NCBI GenBank assembly: GCA_028279945.1
Contig: JANQMT010000153.1
Span: 1-26,084 of the forward strand
DNA length: 26,084 nt
Source: JAKSCF01 sp028279945
GTDB lineage: Bacteria; Bacillota; Clostridia; Peptostreptococcales; JAAYPU01
Direction of reading: 5' to 3'
Under the pieces are notes generated by a model that was not told where the DNA came from, made no database searches, and worked only from the letters and a program-made list of their open reading frames with translations. Positions 23,562 through 26,084 of this stretch are shown one piece after another. Every line of letters begins with the position of its first letter. Position 1 is the first letter of the stretch. Made by a program: the position numbers and the translations under genes.

Positions 23562-25139
23562 ATGGAAACGATTAATTTTAACCAATTGGGGTTGGACCAA
23601 CGTATTTTAGAAGCCATAGATGTTATGGGATTTGAAGAACCATCCCATATCCAAAAAGAGGTCATCCCTGTTCTGTTAGATGGGTATGATGCAATTGGAC
23701 AAGCACAAACCGGTACTGGAAAAACGTTAGCATTTGGAGCACCTATTCTGCATCATTTTAGAAGAGAGAATGACCGAAAGATTAATAGCATTATCTTAAC
23801 GCCTACAAGAGAATTAGCGATTCAGGTCAATGATGAGCTCAACAGAATTGGGAAATATGTGAAGGCCAGCATATTACCAATATATGGAGGACAGCCTATT
23901 GAAAGGCAGATAAAAGCATTAAAAAGAGGTGTGGATATTGTCGTAGGAACTCCCGGTCGAGTATTGGATTTAATTAGAAGAAAGTATATCAATTTAAATG
24001 ATATACGTTTTCTTGTATTAGATGAAGCCGATGAAATGTTAGATATGGGCTTTATTGAAGATATTGAATTGATTATAGAAAGCTGTAATGACGAAAGGCA
24101 AACCATGCTCTTTTCTGCAACCATGCCTAAGGAAATAAAAAAGCTTGCCGGGAAATATATGAAACCTGAAGCCAAGCATGTATCTATTGTCAAAAATAAG
24201 ATGACCGTTTCTACAGTAGATCAATTTTACTTTGAAATTAAACAAAAGGATCGGTTTGAGACTTTATGCAGAATACTTGATGTTGACAATCCATCCAGTG
24301 TTATTATATTTTGTAAAACCAAAAAAGGCGTTGATGAATTAGTAGAACGCATGCAATCACGGAGCTATAATGTAGAAGGTATGCATGGTGGAATGGGCCA
24401 AAACCAAAGATTGAATACACTTCGAAAGTTTAAAGAAGGTAATATTGAGTTTTTAGTAGCTACGGATGTAGCAGCAAGAGGTATAGACATTGAAAACATC
24501 TCACATGTTATCAATTATGATTTGCCTCAAGATATGGAATCATATGTTCATAGAATTGGGAGGACCGGAAGAGCAAAAAAAGAAGGTATAGCCTATACAT
24601 TGGTGACTCCCAGAGAATACAGGACATTAAAGCTGATAGAAAAGTTTACAAAATGCAAAATAAAAAGGAAAGAAATTCCATCTATTGATGATATTTTTAC
24701 TGCACGATTCAGAAATATGTTAAGGCAGGTTAAAGAAACTTTAGAAGAAGAGCATTATAAAAAATTTATTCCTTTAGCAGCAGATTTGGATGATGAGTTT
24801 AATCTTGTAGATGTAGCTGCTGCTTTAATGCATATGGTTTATAGTAAAGAAGTCAGCTTTGACTACGATCAAAGCGAAATGGATACATCTCAAAAATATA
24901 TAAGGCTTTTCTTAACAGTGGGCAGAATGGACCAATTGATGCCTAAGCAGCTTTTGCAGTTCTTAAATAAAACTGCTAATGTTAATCGAGAAGATGTTGG
25001 GGATATAGATATTTTAAACAAATTTACCTTTGTTGATGTTACTGAAGGCGCTGCTGAGTCTATATTAAAGGGCTCTAAAGGAAAAAGATTAGCAGGCAGA
25101 AAAATAAATGTTGAAATATCCAATAAAAAACGCCGATAA
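23562..25139 (+). CDS. deaD: DEAD-box RNA helicase with DbpA-type C-terminal RNA-binding domain
   Basis: A 525-residue ATP-dependent RNA helicase. Motifs in order: the Q motif GFEEPSHIQKEVIP, Walker A AQTGTGKT (48-55), PTRELA, VGTPGRV, DEAD (154-157), SAT (185-187), VATDVAARGIDIE, and HRIGRTGRA. A linker region (about 360-440) leads to a DbpA/CsdA-type RRM from about 446 (YIRLFLTVGRMDQLMP) to 521, ending in a basic tail. This architecture is used in ribosome assembly and cold-shock RNA remodelling; rRNA-specific YxiN-type or general DeaD-type roles cannot be separated here. AAGAAAGAGG precedes the ATG. The leader holds a terminator hairpin described separately. Confidence 0.95.
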   Translation: METINFNQLGLDQRILEAIDVMGFEEPSHIQKEVIPVLLDGYDAIGQAQTGTGKTLAFGAPILHHFRRENDRKINSIILTPTRELAIQVNDELNRIGKYVKASILPIYGGQPIERQIKALKRGVDIVVGTPGRVLDLIRRKYINLNDIRFLVLDEADEMLDMGFIEDIELIIESCNDERQTMLFSATMPKEIKKLAGKYMKPEAKHVSIVKNKMTVSTVDQFYFEIKQKDRFETLCRILDVDNPSSVIIFCKTKKGVDELVERMQSRSYNVEGMHGGMGQNQRLNTLRKFKEGNIEFLVATDVAARGIDIENISHVINYDLPQDMESYVHRIGRTGRAKKEGIAYTLVTPREYRTLKLIEKFTKCKIKRKEIPSIDDIFTARFRNMLRQVKETLEEEHYKKFIPLAADLDDEFNLVDVAAALMHMVYSKEVSFDYDQSEMDTSQKYIRLFLTVGRMDQLMPKQLLQFLNKTANVNREDVGDIDILNKFTFVDVTEGAAESILKGSKGKRLAGRKINVEISNKKRR

Positions 25140-25314
25140 TATACTTAACAGGTAATTGTCAGAATACTTGGAATTTATCTGAAAAATATGATAAGATGAG
25201 ATAAGCATTAATTTACCCTATGGTACTAAATTACTTATACAAATATATATAGAGATATAAGATTGGGATTGTATAGCTGATGAGTAAAAGTATTTATTTG
25301 GGGGGGTAAAGCTA

Positions 25315-26084
25315 TTGGTTGAGGAAACTGTAAAGGCATCAAAAAACACAAATATTCCGGATGAGGAAAATGAAAAGGAGTCAAAAAACACAACTGTTCC
25401 CGATGAGGAAAATAAAGATGAAGAGATAAAAGATGCGATAGTTAATGTTAATTTATCCAGAGATAAATTAACCGCATCGATAAATATTGAGCCTCCGGAA
25501 AATGGGGGGGCTGTACCAACATTAGAAGACATAATTAATGCTTTTAATGAAAGTAATGTTATTTATGGCTTGGATATGGATGGTATCAGAAAGCTGGCGT
25601 CTAGTCCTATTTATAATAGGGATATTTTGATTGCCCGAGGGATACCTGCTGTTGATGAAGAAGATGCTTTTATAACCCACAACATACGAGTTGTAAAGAA
25701 TCTAAAACCAAAAATTAACGAAAATGGAACGGTGGATTTTCATGATATTGGTATCGTGGAGAATATATCGGAAGGTCAATTACTATGCACAAAAACACCA
25801 ATTAAAAGCGGGAAAGAAGGAAAAACAGTAATAGGAACTGTTATATATCCTAAGAAAGGAAAGGATGTTCCTTTACCGATAGGTAAAAATACAAAGGCTT
25901 CGGAGGACAATTTGACGTTGATTGCCACTTCTGATGGACAAGCAGATTGTGTCGGTCATAAAATAAATGTATTAGACACCTTCGTTGTTGAAGGAGACGT
26001 AGGACCTAAAACAGGAAATATAGACTTTGTAGGGAATGTAATGGTTTATGGTGATGTACTCTCCGGTTACTCTGTTAGGGCTAA
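25315..26084 (+). CDS. fapA: FapA (DUF342) family protein, N-terminal part (3' truncated by window edge)
   Basis: The frame is open from 25288 and runs off the right edge; 256 residues are visible. After an acidic N-terminal region with a 14-residue tandem repeat (SKNTNIPDEENEKE / SKNTTVPDEENKDE), there are a conserved N-terminal domain (YGLDMDGIRKLA, ILIARGIPAVDEEDAF) and the DUF342 beta-helix start (EGQLLCTKTPIKSGKEGKTV, GNIDFVGNVMVYGDVLSGY). FapA-type proteins are linked to flagellar assembly or cell-surface organisation, but the molecular role is unclear. The only plausible start is TTG 25315, with a G7 tract (25300-25306) eight bases before it acting as the ribosome-binding site. A second G7 tract lies in the coding region at 25504-25510. 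Confidence 0.85.
   Translation, partial: MVEETVKASKNTNIPDEENEKESKNTTVPDEENKDEEIKDAIVNVNLSRDKLTASINIEPPENGGAVPTLEDIINAFNESNVIYGLDMDGIRKLASSPIYNRDILIARGIPAVDEEDAFITHNIRVVKNLKPKINENGTVDFHDIGIVENISEGQLLCTKTPIKSGKEGKTVIGTVIYPKKGKDVPLPIGKNTKASEDNLTLIATSDGQADCVGHKINVLDTFVVEGDVGPKTGNIDFVGNVMVYGDVLSGYSVRA
25339..25422 (+). repeat. Two-copy 42-bp tandem repeat in fapA
   Basis: The units 25339-25380 and 25381-25422 are in frame and encode SKNTNIPDEENEKE and SKNTTVPDEENKDE. They make an acidic, likely disordered N-terminal segment. Confidence 0.75.

Overview
The window is about 26 kb of AT-rich DNA. Codon use is A/T-ending and Shine-Dalgarno sequences are strong (AGGAGG or G-rich). The gene types (short-form malic enzyme, 2-hydroxycarboxylate symporter with a CitA/DcuS-type two-component system, NhaC antiporter, hemolysin III protein, FapA/DUF342 protein, array-type chemoreceptor) point to a chromosomal segment of a motile, low-GC Firmicute, most likely an anaerobic member of the Clostridia. 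I see no tRNA, rRNA, CRISPR array, transposase or phage gene.

Region 1 (1-5205) is a five-gene plus-strand run: an ornithine cyclodeaminase-family protein cut by the left edge, a class I/II aminotransferase, a PhzF-fold protein, an agmatinase-family ureohydrolase, and a cysteine-desulfurase-like PLP protein that lacks the desulfurase cysteine. A strong hairpin terminator closes it. The set looks like a catabolic or racemising pathway for an amino acid or guanidino compound; the substrate cannot be read from the sequence. Region 2 (5245-9996) holds a chemoreceptor with no extracellular domain, a 470-bp non-coding stretch with a 63-bp direct repeat and a structured leader, an Asp/Glu-racemase-superfamily protein and an NhaC antiporter. 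This may be an accessory sensing and transport part of the same metabolism.

Region 3 (10112-15295) is mostly housekeeping: a YkgJ-like Cys-cluster protein (minus), topoisomerase III, a hemolysin III/TrhA membrane protein (minus), nucleoside diphosphate kinase and thymidine kinase. Region 4 (15358-20544) is a coherent malate (or citrate) utilisation module: malic enzyme, Na+-coupled 2-hydroxycarboxylate symporter, and a sensor kinase/response regulator pair. A 12-bp inverted repeat lies upstream of the malic enzyme gene, and its half-site recurs upstream of the kinase gene, so it may be the regulator's operator.

Region 5 (20541-26084) holds a TIGR01212-type radical SAM protein (minus) whose stop codon overlaps that of the response regulator, a lipid kinase fused to a permuted NlpC/P60-like (YiiX/LRAT-type) domain, a DEAD-box RNA helicase with a terminator hairpin inside its likely 5' leader, and the start of a fapA gene that runs off the right edge and carries two G7 tracts.

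The items most worth a second look are the lipid kinase-permuted hydrolase fusion, the possible attenuator ahead of the helicase, the repeat/leader RNA region at 7187-7620, and the undefined PLP/ureohydrolase cluster. All functional calls come from reading motifs by eye; no database search was run.
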